A stretch of DNA of 28,301 bases from Actinomycetes bacterium. GTDB lineage: Bacteria; Actinomycetota; Actinomycetes; Mycobacteriales; Mycobacteriaceae. Of this stretch, positions 14,298-20,796 are shown one piece after another; the stretch's first letter is position 1, and every line of letters starts with the position of its first letter. A program made the position numbers and the translations under genes. A model generated the notes under the pieces. That model saw only the letters and a list, made by a program, of their open reading frames with translations. It had not been told where the DNA came from and searched no databases. Location: assembly GCA_023460175.1 (NCBI GenBank), contig JAEWRC010000061.1, positions 1-28,301 of the forward strand, given 5' to 3'.

Positions 14298-16340
14298 CTA
14301 GAAGCGGCCACCGCCGCCGCGGTAGCTGCGGGTCGACGAGCGCGACGCACCGCCGTAGCTGGTCGGGCGCCCGGGTCGACCGCCGCCGCCCCAGCTGCCG
14401 CCGTAGCCGCCACCCCAACTGCCGCCCCGGCCGCCGCCGAAGCCGCCGCGCAGCACGTTGCCGATGATGATGCCGCCGATCACCGAGCCCAGATCGGAGC
14501 CGCCGCCGCGGCCGCCGTAGTGGGAGCCGTAGGCCTGCCGGGCGTAGCTGACGTCGTTGTTGGCCAACTGCTGGGCCTGGGCGGCCAGGGCGGCCGCGCC
14601 GTTGGCGTGGGCGATGGCCTCGGCGACGTTGCTGGTCTTCTTGGCCTCGGCGGCCTCGAGCTGGCGGGTGGCTTCTGCCAGACGGGTGCGGGCCTCCGAA
14701 CCGATGCTGCCGCGGCGGGTGTCGACGAAGTCCGACACCGAGCGCACCCGCGACTGCGCGGTGAACAGCGCCTGCTCGAGCAGCTTGGCCTGCTTCTGGG
14801 CCTCCTGCTGCTTCTCGGCGATGACGGCCAGGATGGCGTCGAGTTCGGCGTCGGCCTTGTTCAGCCGGGTGTAGCTGCCCAACGGATCCTTGGCGCCGTT
14901 GGTCTTCGCGTCCTCGACGGCTTGGACGGCGGCATCGCGCAGCTTGGCCAGCTGGTCGGCCTTCGGCGTCTTGGGCTGACGCAGATGCGCTGTCGCGGTG
15001 TCGATCCCGGCCTGGATGTCCTCGATCTCGGCCGGCAGGTCGTTGATCGCGCGGCTGATGTCGCCGGCGGCGGTGTCCACCGCGTCCAGCAGCGTCTTCG
15101 CCTGGCCCAGCGCGTTCTCCGCGCCGCGGATCGCGTCGATCAGCGGGTTCTGGTCGGGGGCCGGGCGGCTCAGCAGCGAGCGGCCCTCGCTGATGGTGCG
15201 GTCGGCGTAGGTCAGCCGCTCGCGGGCGGTGTCGACGTTGTCGCTGACCGACTCGAGCGCGGTGGGGGAGAACTGCTCGCGCAGCCCGGCCATCCGCTGG
15301 GTGGCCGGCTGCACCCGCGCGGTGAGCGCCACCATCTGCTGGGTCAGCCCGTCCAGCCGCGACGGCGCGTTGATCAGCAGGTCGCGCAGCTGCTGGAAGG
15401 CGTTGCTCTGCTCCTCGAGGCCGCGGTCGGCCTTGGCGGCCGACACGATCACCCGGGTCAGCAGCTCGCGGCGCTGCAGCGGGGTCTCCGGGATCGCGTC
15501 GTCGAGGATCTGCCGGGTGGTGAAGGCCTGCTGCAGCGCGGCTTTCGCCTCCTCGACGGCCTTGCGGAACGGCTCGGTCTTGGTGGGACCGAACTCCTCG
15601 ATCGCCAGTTCCAGCTCGCCCTCGCTGGTGCGGACCGCGTTGTCGACGTCGACGACGATGGTCTGGCTCAGTTCGTCGAGGGCCTCGAGCGGCACCTTGG
15701 CCAGCGCGGCGGGATCGGTCGGATCGACGCGCTTGGCCGCCTCGACCTCCGCGGCGTGCCGACGCGCGCGGCGCCGGCGCGACCAGACCCACAGCCCGAG
15801 CAGCAGCAGACCGATGACGGCCAGCACGGCCAGGACCGGGGCCAGGGACAGCTGCCCGCCGGACGATGGCGCGGCGCCGGCGTTGAGCCCGTCGGCCGCG
15901 GCGATCGCCGCGCCGGCCCAGTCGTCGTCGCGCAACGCCGGTTCGATGTCGTAGCGGCGGATGTCATCGGTGCGCGTCGAGCTGCCGCCGCTGATCGTCG
16001 AGGGCACCTGGAAGGCCATCGAGCGGTCCACGGTCGCCACCGCCAGCAGGGCGTCGTCGTCGCCGAAGTCGCTGGCCCGCATGGTGTTCTGCGCCCACGT
16101 CATCCAGCCCAGGCCGTCGAAGGACTCGACGTAGACCACCCACAGCTTGATGCGGCGATCGTCGTAGAGGCGGTCGACGGCGCGTTCGACCTGGGACAGT
16201 TCGCTGCTGGAGAGCGCCCCGACGCGGTCGGTCACCTGGGTGGGCAGCCGGAACGGCGGCTCGGCGGTGACCGTCGGGGTCGTCAGCAGGGCCGCGAGCA
16301 GGACCACGAGCAGCACGTGCAGTGAGCGGGCAAGGCGCAT
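14298..16340 (-). CDS. TPM-domain secreted/membrane protein with coiled coil and Gly-rich tail (Rv2345-like)
   Basis: The 680-residue protein has a signal peptide (about 1-26) and an exported TPM domain (about 30-155, DRVGALSSSELSQVERAVDRL). One membrane helix spans about 165-187 and is followed by RRRRARRH. The next roughly 400 residues are charged and Ala/Gln-rich, predicted long helices or coiled coil. The tail (about 605-680) is dominated by Gly with Ser, Tyr, Arg and Trp. Topology suggests the TPM domain outside and the coiled coil plus tail in the cytoplasm. TPM domains occur in photosystem repair and phosphatase-like proteins; the role in mycobacteria is unknown. The start is fixed by TAGATT exactly 7 nt upstream. 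It is divergent from dgt. Confidence 0.88.
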   Translation of the reverse strand: MRLARSLHVLLVVLLAALLTTPTVTAEPPFRLPTQVTDRVGALSSSELSQVERAVDRLYDDRRIKLWVVYVESFDGLGWMTWAQNTMRASDFGDDDALLAVATVDRSMAFQVPSTISGGSSTRTDDIRRYDIEPALRDDDWAGAAIAAADGLNAGAAPSSGGQLSLAPVLAVLAVIGLLLLGLWVWSRRRRARRHAAEVEAAKRVDPTDPAALAKVPLEALDELSQTIVVDVDNAVRTSEGELELAIEEFGPTKTEPFRKAVEEAKAALQQAFTTRQILDDAIPETPLQRRELLTRVIVSAAKADRGLEEQSNAFQQLRDLLINAPSRLDGLTQQMVALTARVQPATQRMAGLREQFSPTALESVSDNVDTARERLTYADRTISEGRSLLSRPAPDQNPLIDAIRGAENALGQAKTLLDAVDTAAGDISRAINDLPAEIEDIQAGIDTATAHLRQPKTPKADQLAKLRDAAVQAVEDAKTNGAKDPLGSYTRLNKADAELDAILAVIAEKQQEAQKQAKLLEQALFTAQSRVRSVSDFVDTRRGSIGSEARTRLAEATRQLEAAEAKKTSNVAEAIAHANGAAALAAQAQQLANNDVSYARQAYGSHYGGRGGGSDLGSVIGGIIIGNVLRGGFGGGRGGSWGGGYGGSWGGGGRPGRPTSYGGASRSSTRSYRGGGGRF

Positions 16341-16346
16341 GAAGCC

Positions 16347-16352
16347 AATCTA
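16347..16352 (-). promoter_or_regulatory. Putative -10 element (TAGATT) of the TPM gene
   Basis: TAGATT on the minus strand (16352 to 16347) places +1 at 16340, the A of the ATG. This is a textbook leaderless arrangement by position. Confidence 0.5.
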
Positions 16353-16410
16353 ATGCGACCGGCGCGGGCGTCGGCGCCAATACACCCCGGTGCTGGCAGA
16401 CTGTGCCTCG

Positions 16411-17715
16411 GTGAGCACTAGTCAGCAGGACCCCTACAGCGATCACGATCGCGAGCGCCTGGTCGTCGAAGGCCCGAAGTCCGCCGCCCTGCCCGGCAAC
16501 ACCGCCGAGCATCGCAGCGACTTCTCCCGCGACCGGGCCCGCGTGCTGCACTGCGCCGCCCTGCGCCGACTGGCCGACAAGACCCAGGTGGTGGGCCCGC
16601 GGGAGAGCGAGACGCCGCGCACCCGGCTCACCCACTCGCTGGAGGTCGCCCAGATCGGCCGCGGCATGGCCATCGGCCTGGGCTGCGACCCGGACCTGGT
16701 GGACCTGGCCGGCCTGGCCCACGACATCGGCCATCCGCCCTACGGCCACAACGGCGAGCGCGCCCTCAACGAGATCATCACGAAGGCGGGCGGTTTCGAG
16801 GGCAACGCGCAGAACTTCCGGATCCTGACCCGGCTGGAGCCGAAAGTACTTGACGGCCAGGGCGGCTCGGCCGGGCTGAACCTGACCCGCGCCGCGCTGG
16901 ACGCCGTGACCAAGTATCCGTGGGCGCGCGGCGAGAACCGCCGCAAGTTCGGCTTCTACGTGGGCTTCCCCGACGACGACGCGACGGCCGCCGAATGGGC
17001 CCGCAAGGGCGCGCCGGGGGAGCGGCCCTGCCTCGAGGCGCAGGTGATGGACTGGTCCGACGACGTCGCGTACTCGGTGCACGACGTCGAGGACGGGGTG
17101 ATCTCCGGGCGCATCGACCTGCGGGTGCTGGCCGACGACGACGCCGCCTCGGCGCTGGCCGCACTGGGGCAGGAGTCCTTCGGCGCCGAGCCCGACGAGC
17201 TGCGGGCGGCCGCGCAGCGGCTGTCCGAGCTGCCGGTCGTCGAGGCCGTCGGCAAGTACGACGGCACGGTGGGTGCGTCGGTGGCGCTCAAACGGCTCAC
17301 CAGCGAGCTGGTCGGCCGGTTCGCCAACGCGGCCATCACCGGCACCCGCGAAGCCGCCGGGCACGGGCCGCTGGTGCGCTTCGCCGCGGAGCTGACCGTG
17401 CCGCCAACGGTGGCCGCCGAGGTCGCGGTGCTCAAAATCCTGGCGCTGCAGTTCATCATGTCCAACCCCGAGCACCTGCTGATGCAGGCCGAGCAGCGCG
17501 AGCAGATCAAGGCCGTCGCCGAGTTCCTCTACGCCGACGCCCCGGCCACCCTGGACCCGCTGTTCGTGCCGTACTTCCTGGCCGCCGAGGACGACGCCGG
17601 CCGGCTGCGGGTGGTCATCGACCAGATCGCGTCGTTCACCGAGAGCAGCCTCGAGCGGTTGTTCCCGGCCGCGAGCAAGCTCATCCCGGGCCAGCTCGCC
17701 GTCGACTTCCCCTGA
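16411..17715 (+). CDS. dgt: Deoxyguanosinetriphosphate triphosphohydrolase-like protein
   Basis: The 434-residue HD-domain phosphohydrolase belongs to the dGTPase family, which cleaves dNTPs to deoxynucleoside and triphosphate. Metal ligands are visible as H75 in RLTHSLEVAQIGRG, H104-D105 in LAHDIGHPPYGHNGE and the Asp pair in MDWSDDVAYSVHD (about 218-219). The start DPYSDHDRERL and GTG 16411 follow the family; an in-frame ATG at 16390 adds only seven unrelated residues. A weak -10 (CAGACT, 16397-16402) lies just upstream. It precedes dnaG, as in M. tuberculosis (Rv2344c-Rv2343c), which links dNTP pool control with replication. A hairpin follows the stop. Confidence 0.95.
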   Translation: MSTSQQDPYSDHDRERLVVEGPKSAALPGNTAEHRSDFSRDRARVLHCAALRRLADKTQVVGPRESETPRTRLTHSLEVAQIGRGMAIGLGCDPDLVDLAGLAHDIGHPPYGHNGERALNEIITKAGGFEGNAQNFRILTRLEPKVLDGQGGSAGLNLTRAALDAVTKYPWARGENRRKFGFYVGFPDDDATAAEWARKGAPGERPCLEAQVMDWSDDVAYSVHDVEDGVISGRIDLRVLADDDAASALAALGQESFGAEPDELRAAAQRLSELPVVEAVGKYDGTVGASVALKRLTSELVGRFANAAITGTREAAGHGPLVRFAAELTVPPTVAAEVAVLKILALQFIMSNPEHLLMQAEQREQIKAVAEFLYADAPATLDPLFVPYFLAAEDDAGRLRVVIDQIASFTESSLERLFPAASKLIPGQLAVDFP

Positions 17716-17730
17716 CCGCTTTCCCTCATG

Positions 17731-17763
17731 CGCGAGCGTGCGTGTTCGCGGCCGACACGCCGC
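17731..17763. repeat. Palindromic intergenic element after dgt
   Basis: GCGTGT (17740-17745) and ACACGC (17755-17760) form a perfect 6-bp inverted repeat with a 9-nt loop, preceded by CGCGAGCGT. It begins 16 bp after the dgt stop. I recall similar GCGAGCGTGCGTGT...ACACGCCG sequences scattered between genes of other mycobacteria, so it may be a dispersed palindromic repeat or a terminator without a U-tract. That recollection is unverified. Confidence 0.4.
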
Positions 17764-17773
17764 CAAAATCTCG

Positions 17774-17779
17774 TAGTCT
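17774..17779 (+). promoter_or_regulatory. Possible upstream dnaG -10 element (TAGTCT)
   Basis: TAGTCT predicts a start near 17786 and a leader of about 49 nt. It would be a second promoter in addition to the one at 17823. Confidence 0.25.
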
Positions 17780-17822
17780 GCGCCCGCTCGCCAGTGGAGT
17801 GAGGACGCCGCGGGCCTCGGCC

Positions 17823-17828
17823 TAGACT
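17823..17828 (+). promoter_or_regulatory. Putative -10 element (TAGACT) of dnaG
   Basis: TAGACT ends 7 nt before GTG 17835, so +1 would be the G of the start codon. This supports GTG 17835 over the in-frame GTG 17829. Confidence 0.5.
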
Positions 17829-17834
17829 GTGCCC

Positions 17835-19733
17835 GTGGCCGGGCGTATTGCAGATCGCGACATCGCGGCCATTCGTGAACGCATCCGCATCGAGGATGTC
17901 GTCGGCGATTACGTGCAACTTCGCCGCGCCGGGGCCGACTCGATGAAGGGTCTGTGCCCGTTCCACGACGAGAAGTCGCCGTCGTTCCACGTCCGCCCCA
18001 ACCACGGCCACTTCCACTGCTTCGGCTGCGGCGAGGGCGGCGATGTCTACGCCTTCCTGCAGAAGATCGAGCACGTCACCTTCGTCGAGTCCGTCGAACT
18101 GCTCGCCGACCGCATCGGCTACACCATCACCTACACCGGCGCGTCGGCCACCAATGTGCAGCGCGACCGCGGCAGTCGCAGCCGGCTGATCGCCGCCAAC
18201 GCCGCGGCTGCGGAGTTCTACGCCGCCGCACTGGATTCCCCGGAGGCCGCACCCGCGCGCGCCTACCTCACCGAACGCAACTTCGATGCCGCCACCGCCA
18301 AGCACTTCGGGTGCGGGTTCGCGCCGTCGGGCTGGGAAACCCTGACCAAGCACCTGCTGCGCAAGGGATTCGAGTTCAAGGAACTCGAGGCCGCCGGGCT
18401 GTCGCGGGAGGGCAAGCGCGGCCCGATGGACCGGTTCCACCGGCGGCTGCTGTGGCCGATCCGCGGCACCAGCGGCGAGGTGATCGGCTTCGGCGCCCGG
18501 CGCATCTTCGACGACGACCCGATGACGGCCAAGTACGTCAACACCCCGGAGACGTTGCTGTACAAGAAATCCAACGTGCTGTTCGGCATCGACCTGGCCA
18601 AGCGGGACATCGCCAAGGCGCATCAGGCCGTCGTCGTCGAGGGGTACACCGACGTGATGGCCATGCACCTGGCCGGCGTCACCACCGCCGTCGCCTCCTG
18701 CGGCACCGCGTTCGGCGACGACCACCTGGCGATGCTGCGCCGGCTGATGATGGACGACAAGTTCTTTCGCGGTGAGCTGATCTACGTGTTCGACGGCGAC
18801 GCCGCCGGCCGGGCCGCCGCGCTCAAGGCGTTCGAGGGCGAGCAGAACCTGGCCGGACAGTCCTACGTGGCGGTGGCCGCCGACGGGATGGACCCGTGCG
18901 ATCTGCGGCTCAAGTCCGGCGACGCCGCGCTGCGGGATCTGGTGGCCCGCCGAACGCCGTTGTTCGAGTTCGCGATTCGCACCGCGCTGGCCGAGTTCGA
19001 CCTGGACAGCGCTGAGGGCCGGGTGACCGCGCTGCGCCGCTGCGTGCCGATGGTCGCGCAGATCAAGGACCCGACGCTGCGCGACGAGTACGCCCGCCAG
19101 CTCAGCGGCTGGGTCGGCTGGGACGACGTCGCCCAGGTGATCGGGCGGGTCCGCGAGACCGCCAAGGGCGGCCGGCGCAGCACCGGCCGGGACACCCGGC
19201 GCGCGGCCGCCGGCCCGTCGGCCCCGCAGGTGCCCCGCCCAGACCCGCGGGACCCGACGCTGTGGCCGCAGCGCGAGGCCCTCAAGGCGGCGCTGCAGTA
19301 CCCGGCGTTGGCCGGTCCGATCTTCGACACGCTGAGCCTCGAGAGCTTCACCCATCCCGGCTACGCTGCGGTGCGGGCGGCGATCGAGGCCGCCGGCGGC
19401 ACCTCCGGCGGGGTCAGCGGCGGGCAGTGGATCGACCAGGTGCGCCAGCAGGTCGCCACCCCGGCCGGCGCCGCCCTGGTCCACGAGCTCGGCGTGGAGG
19501 CCACCCAGGTCGACGACGACGAGGTGCTGCCGCGCTACATCTCCGGGGTACTGGCCCGGCTGCAGGAGGTCTCGATCGGCCGGCAGATCGCCGAGCTGAA
19601 GTCCAAGCTGCAGCGCATGTCCCCGGTGGAGCAGGGCGACGAGTACCACGCGCTGTTCGGGGACCTCGTCGCGATGGAGGCCTACCGGCGCAGCCTGCTC
19701 GAACAGGCCTCCGGCGACGACCTCACTGCGTGA
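17835..19733 (+). CDS. dnaG: DNA primase DnaG
   Basis: DnaG makes RNA primers at the replication fork. The 632-residue protein has the N-terminal CHC2 zinc ribbon (C41, H44, C62, C65 within CPFHDEKSPSF and HCFGCGEGGD). The catalytic core contains MDRFHRRLLWPI, and the TOPRIM domain has VVVEGYTDVMAMH and YVFDGDAAGRAAA. A linker rich in Arg/Ala/Pro (about 440-475) leads to the C-terminal helicase-interacting domain ending QASGDDLTA. Length and sequence layout fit mycobacterial DnaG. Start GTG 17835 gives VAGRIADRDIAAIRERI, matching the family start. A gene for a small secreted protein follows 54 bp later. Confidence 0.97.
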   Translation: MAGRIADRDIAAIRERIRIEDVVGDYVQLRRAGADSMKGLCPFHDEKSPSFHVRPNHGHFHCFGCGEGGDVYAFLQKIEHVTFVESVELLADRIGYTITYTGASATNVQRDRGSRSRLIAANAAAAEFYAAALDSPEAAPARAYLTERNFDAATAKHFGCGFAPSGWETLTKHLLRKGFEFKELEAAGLSREGKRGPMDRFHRRLLWPIRGTSGEVIGFGARRIFDDDPMTAKYVNTPETLLYKKSNVLFGIDLAKRDIAKAHQAVVVEGYTDVMAMHLAGVTTAVASCGTAFGDDHLAMLRRLMMDDKFFRGELIYVFDGDAAGRAAALKAFEGEQNLAGQSYVAVAADGMDPCDLRLKSGDAALRDLVARRTPLFEFAIRTALAEFDLDSAEGRVTALRRCVPMVAQIKDPTLRDEYARQLSGWVGWDDVAQVIGRVRETAKGGRRSTGRDTRRAAAGPSAPQVPRPDPRDPTLWPQREALKAALQYPALAGPIFDTLSLESFTHPGYAAVRAAIEAAGGTSGGVSGGQWIDQVRQQVATPAGAALVHELGVEATQVDDDEVLPRYISGVLARLQEVSIGRQIAELKSKLQRMSPVEQGDEYHALFGDLVAMEAYRRSLLEQASGDDLTA

Positions 19734-19748
19734 GCGCCGCCCAGCGGT

Positions 19749-19754
19749 TACGCT
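19749..19754 (+). promoter_or_regulatory. Putative -10 element (TACGCT) of the small secreted protein genes
   Basis: TACGCT between dnaG and the small gene predicts a start near 19761 and a leader of about 27 nt with AAGG at 19777-19780, 7 nt before ATG 19788. Confidence 0.35.
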
Positions 19755-19787
19755 GGTCCCTGCTGTTGGCCGAGCGAAGGGTATGGG

Positions 19788-20045
19788 ATGGCACGCACAA
19801 GGTTGCTGGTCGCCGGATTCGCGATCGCCGGTGCCGCCGTCGCGGCTCCGCTGCTGAGCGCGCCCGCCGCCGAGGTGACCGAGGCCGCGCCGGCCTGCCT
19901 GGCCTGGATCGGCAGCATGAACGACGGCAAGTGCATCTCCTGGTCGATGGGCAGCGCGGTCGACTCCTCGCTCAACGGCATCCCGATCACCGTCAACGGC
20001 CCCATCCCCGACGGCGGGGGCAACAGCGTCGGCCCGAGGTACTGA
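19788..20045 (+). CDS. Small secreted Cys-pair protein 1
   Basis: The 85-residue protein has a signal peptide (MARTRLL, hydrophobic core to about 24, Ala-rich cleavage region by about 30). The short mature part has one Cys pair in CLAWIGSMNDGKCISWSMG, followed by a Gly/Pro/Asn-rich end. It is predicted to be exported with one disulfide. It is paralogous to the next gene: both carry C-x2-W-(I/L)-G-x5-GxCIS-type spacing. Its place after dnaG matches M. tuberculosis Rv2342 as I remember it. Function is unknown. The ATG at 19788 has an AAGG site; an ATG at 19783 is in another frame. Confidence 0.75.
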   Translation: MARTRLLVAGFAIAGAAVAAPLLSAPAAEVTEAAPACLAWIGSMNDGKCISWSMGSAVDSSLNGIPITVNGPIPDGGGNSVGPRY

Positions 20046-20047
20046 CC

Positions 20048-20284
20048 GTGTTGGTGCGACGTCTCGCGGCCGCCGGCGCCCTGGCCCTGTTCGCCACCTG
20101 CGCCGGCAGCGTCGCGGTGGCCCACGCCCAGCCGGGTAATTGCGTGTCGTGGCTGGGGGCGCGCGACACCGGTCAGTGCATCAGCGAATCGAACGGCGGA
20201 CTGCCTCAGGTCGGCTTCAACGGCTGGGGCGTCGAGACCGGGCCGCTGCTGCCGGGCCGGTCGATCGACATCCCGCTCGGCTGA
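20048..20284 (+). CDS. Small secreted Cys-pair protein 2
   Basis: This 78-residue protein starts with GTG 2 bp after the stop of the previous small gene and has GAGG 9 nt upstream. It lies inside a longer open frame running antisense-like through dnaG, which hides its true start. It has a signal peptide (MLVRRLAAAGALALF, cleavage probably after AHA near residue 27). The mature region opens with CVSWLGARDTGQCISESNG, clearly related to the neighbour's CLAWIGSMNDGKCIS. The C-terminus LLPGRSIDIPLG is distinctive. A third Cys (residue 18) is inside the signal peptide. The two genes form a translationally coupled pair of exported paralogues with no known function. Confidence 0.72.
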   Translation: MLVRRLAAAGALALFATCAGSVAVAHAQPGNCVSWLGARDTGQCISESNGGLPQVGFNGWGVETGPLLPGRSIDIPLG

Positions 20285-20309
20285 CGTCCGCCCGCGTAGA
20301 TAGGCGCGC

Positions 20310-20549
20310 TCAGGCGCGCGGATCCGGCTCGATCACCGTGGTCTGACTGTCGATCTCGGTGAGCTTCACCATCGACGGGTCGGGGGAGACCCGCTCGGCG
20401 ATCTTGCGCCGCCCCGCATCGATCATCGACTTGGTGGCCGGATGCGCGGTGACCGTCCGATAGGTGCCGACGATCTGTTCGTAGCGTTTCCGGCCGGCCT
20501 TGGCGCCCAGCACATAGCCGACTCCGAGGACGGTCAGAACACCTAACAA
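20310..20549 (-). CDS. Small YtxH-like conserved hypothetical protein
   Basis: The 79-residue protein begins with a hydrophobic stretch LGVLTVLGVGYVLGAKAG followed by RKRYEQIVGTYR and a charged helical tail. This resembles YtxH-like small membrane-anchored proteins of actinobacteria. The start is inferred to be TTG 20549, because GGAGG lies 6 nt upstream and homologous proteins I remember begin with this membrane segment. The alternative ATG at 20597 adds 16 residues of unlike character and has no ribosome site. Function is unknown; an inner-membrane stress or scaffold role is only a guess. It stops 25 bp from the convergent small secreted gene. Confidence 0.7.
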   Translation of the reverse strand: MLGVLTVLGVGYVLGAKAGRKRYEQIVGTYRTVTAHPATKSMIDAGRRKIAERVSPDPSMVKLTEIDSQTTVIEPDPRA

Positions 20550-20663
20550 AGCGGGCCTCCAAGAACACGGTGGGCGGACCTCCCCATCCTGCCTCATGAT
20601 CGCCGGATGCGCCGACGGGTGCCCGCGCCCGGGCCCCGACGACCCGCGTCACCAGCACGATTC

Positions 20664-20691
20664 TTGCGCTCGGTAAGCTGTGCGCTAGAGT
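20664..20691 (+). promoter_or_regulatory. Promoter of tRNA-Asn
   Basis: TTGCGC (20664-20669) and TAGAGT (20686-20691) are spaced 16 bp apart. Transcription would start near 20698, about 8 nt before the mature tRNA. Confidence 0.55.
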
Positions 20692-20705
20692 CTTGCTTCG
20701 GTCAA

Positions 20706-20777
20706 TCCCCTGTAGCTCAATGGCAGAGCACCCGACTGTTAATCGGGCGGTTGATGGTTCGAATCCATCCGGGGGAG
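20706..20777 (+). tRNA. asnT: tRNA-Asn (anticodon GTT)
   Basis: All 72 nt fold into a cloverleaf. The acceptor stem TCCCCTG pairs with CGGGGGA (one T-G pair), followed by discriminator G. The D arm is GCTC...GAGC, the anticodon stem CCCGA/TCGGG carries loop CTGTTAA with GTT at 20738-20740, and the T arm is GATGG-TTCGAAT-CCATC. The 3' CCA is not encoded. The location downstream of the dnaG region matches a mycobacterial asnT. Confidence 0.96.
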
Positions 20778-20796
20778 CTTCTCTTCTCTAAGCTCC
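20774..20796. terminator. Hairpin at the tRNA-Asn / acyl-CoA oxidase-like gene junction
   Basis: GGAGCTT (20774-20780) and AAGCTCC (20790-20796) are perfect 7-bp arms around a 9-nt loop. The left arm includes the last four bases of the tRNA, and the right half contains the stop codon (20788-20790) of the convergent gene. It lacks a long U-tract. It could end transcription on both strands or act as a tRNA 3' processing signal. Confidence 0.5.

Noticed and set aside
14244..16325. 693-codon plus-strand frame opposite the TPM gene
   Set aside because: Gly/Leu/Val/Asp-rich shadow of the biased codons of the TPM gene, which has a signal peptide, domains and a promoter.
17529..19649. 706-codon minus-strand frame opposite dnaG
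   Set aside because: It is antisense to an unmistakable dnaG and has no family features.
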